A DNA stretch of 64,000 nt, from NCBI RefSeq assembly GCF_900142295.1, contig NZ_FSRL01000001.1:868001-932000 (forward strand). Direction: 5' to 3'. The position numbers were made by a program, and so were the translations under genes. Within the stretch, counting starts at the first letter, position 1; every line of letters starts with the position of its first letter. This DNA comes from Vannielia litorea. Lineage in GTDB: Bacteria; Pseudomonadota; Alphaproteobacteria; Rhodobacterales; Rhodobacteraceae. Positions 63,415 through 64,000 of the stretch are shown in pieces. The notes beneath the pieces were generated by a model. That model was given only the letters and a program-made list of their open reading frames with translations. It made no database searches and was not told the DNA's origin.

Positions 63415-64000
63415 ATGGACCTCTGGGCAAACCTCTATTCCGGCTTCGAGATCGCACTGACCTGGCAGAACCTCGGTCTCGCGCTTCTGGGCTGCTTTCT
63501 CGGCACCATCATGGGCGCGCTGCCGGGCCTCGGCCCCTCCAACGGCGTGGCCATCCTGATCCCGCTGGCCTTCACCCTCGGGCTCGACGCGACCTCCTCG
63601 CTGATCCTGCTCACCTCGGTCTACTACGGCGCCATGTACGGCGGGCGGATCTCTTCGATCCTGCTGAACATCCCCGGCGACGAGCCCGCGATGATGACCT
63701 GTCTCGACGGCTACCCGATGGCCCGCAAGGGGCAGGCGGGCGAGGCGCTTGCGCTCTCCGGCATCGCCAGCTTCGTCGGCGCATTTCTCGCCACCTGGGG
63801 GCTGATCCTTCTGGCGCCCCAGCTGGTGAAACTGGCGCTGCTCTTCGGCCCGGCCGAGTACTTCGCCCTCTTCGCGCTGGCCTTCGCCACGCTGGGCGGG
63901 GTCTCCTCGACCAACCAGGCCAAATCGGCCTTCGCCGCCATGCTCGGTCTCGGCCTCGCCATGGTCGGGGTCGACACGCAGACCGGCGTGCCGCGCCTCA
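63415..64000 (+). CDS. tctA: Tripartite tricarboxylate transporter large permease TctA, N-terminal part
   Basis: This is the first 195 codons of the large permease; the gene runs off the right end. It begins MDLWANLYSGFEIALTWQNL and carries TctA signatures: GTIMGALPGLGPSNGVAILI, SVYYGAMYGGRISSILLNIP, GDEPAMMTCLDGYPMARKGQ and GGVSSTNQAKSAFAAMLG. It is the cation-coupled pore of the system. It starts 3 bp after the tctB stop. Confidence 0.95.
   Translation, partial: MDLWANLYSGFEIALTWQNLGLALLGCFLGTIMGALPGLGPSNGVAILIPLAFTLGLDATSSLILLTSVYYGAMYGGRISSILLNIPGDEPAMMTCLDGYPMARKGQAGEALALSGIASFVGAFLATWGLILLAPQLVKLALLFGPAEYFALFALAFATLGGVSSTNQAKSAFAAMLGLGLAMVGVDTQTGVPRL

Overview
The window is GC-rich and densely coded, with almost no space inside operons. 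The gene families (three DctPQM TRAP systems, a TAXI-TRAP, a TctCBA system, a Smo polyol ABC system, class Ib ribonucleotide reductase, a LuxI-type synthase) point to a marine or soil alphaproteobacterium of the order Rhodobacterales (Roseobacter-type). This placement is inferred from gene content and style, not from a marker gene. I see no tRNA, rRNA, CRISPR array, transposase, prophage or plasmid replication gene.

Layout. (1) 1-1194: the start of a UxaA-type sugar-acid dehydratase gene diverging from a GntR/FCD regulator. (2) 1384-9123, minus strand: TetR regulator, TRAP transporter, HAD, amidohydrolase and isochorismatase-type amidase, then an iron-dependent alcohol dehydrogenase. (3) 9309-13466, minus strand: nrdHIEF behind a clear cobalamin riboswitch with its own promoter. 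A decayed DUF1826-like frame follows. (4) 13877-21044: a signalling island with two histidine kinases, an Hpt protein, three receiver proteins (two ending in a degenerate GGDEF-like domain) and a LuxI-type acyl-homoserine-lactone synthase with no LuxR partner. (5) 21298-28101: GntR/FCD regulator, then a TRAP transporter operon with PdxA-like, enolase-superfamily and DHDPS-superfamily enzymes, which looks like catabolism of a sugar acid. (6) 28145-29152: DUF475 membrane protein. (7) 29540-43565: three adjacent operons (flavin monooxygenase/AroQ-like/GhrA-like; TRAP plus an arylmalonate-decarboxylase-like enzyme; spermidine-type ABC transporter plus quinone reductase, RidA and DUF1028) with a LysR gene at the end. 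All three carry the same 22-bp upstream element. (8) 43562-50658: TAXI-TRAP transporter, two class III aminotransferases and an AEC exporter. (9) 50761-58554: polyol operon with HAD, SorC-type regulator, smoEFGK and mtlK. The sorbitol dehydrogenase gene smoS survives only as a 61-codon in-frame remnant. (10) 58551-64000: a TctDE two-component operon that also encodes a solute-binding protein, diverging from tctCBA.

How it fits together. The window is mostly a scavenging region: seven solute importers, each tied to catabolic enzymes and a local regulator. A recurrent design feature is a strong stem-loop directly after the binding-protein gene in all six importers that have a gap between that gene and the next one. 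This probably sets a high ratio of binding protein to permease. The most unusual items are the smoS remnant with translational coupling intact at both ends, the shared element of the three operons in 29-42 kb, the B12 riboswitch on a B12-independent reductase, and the LuxI/phosphorelay island.
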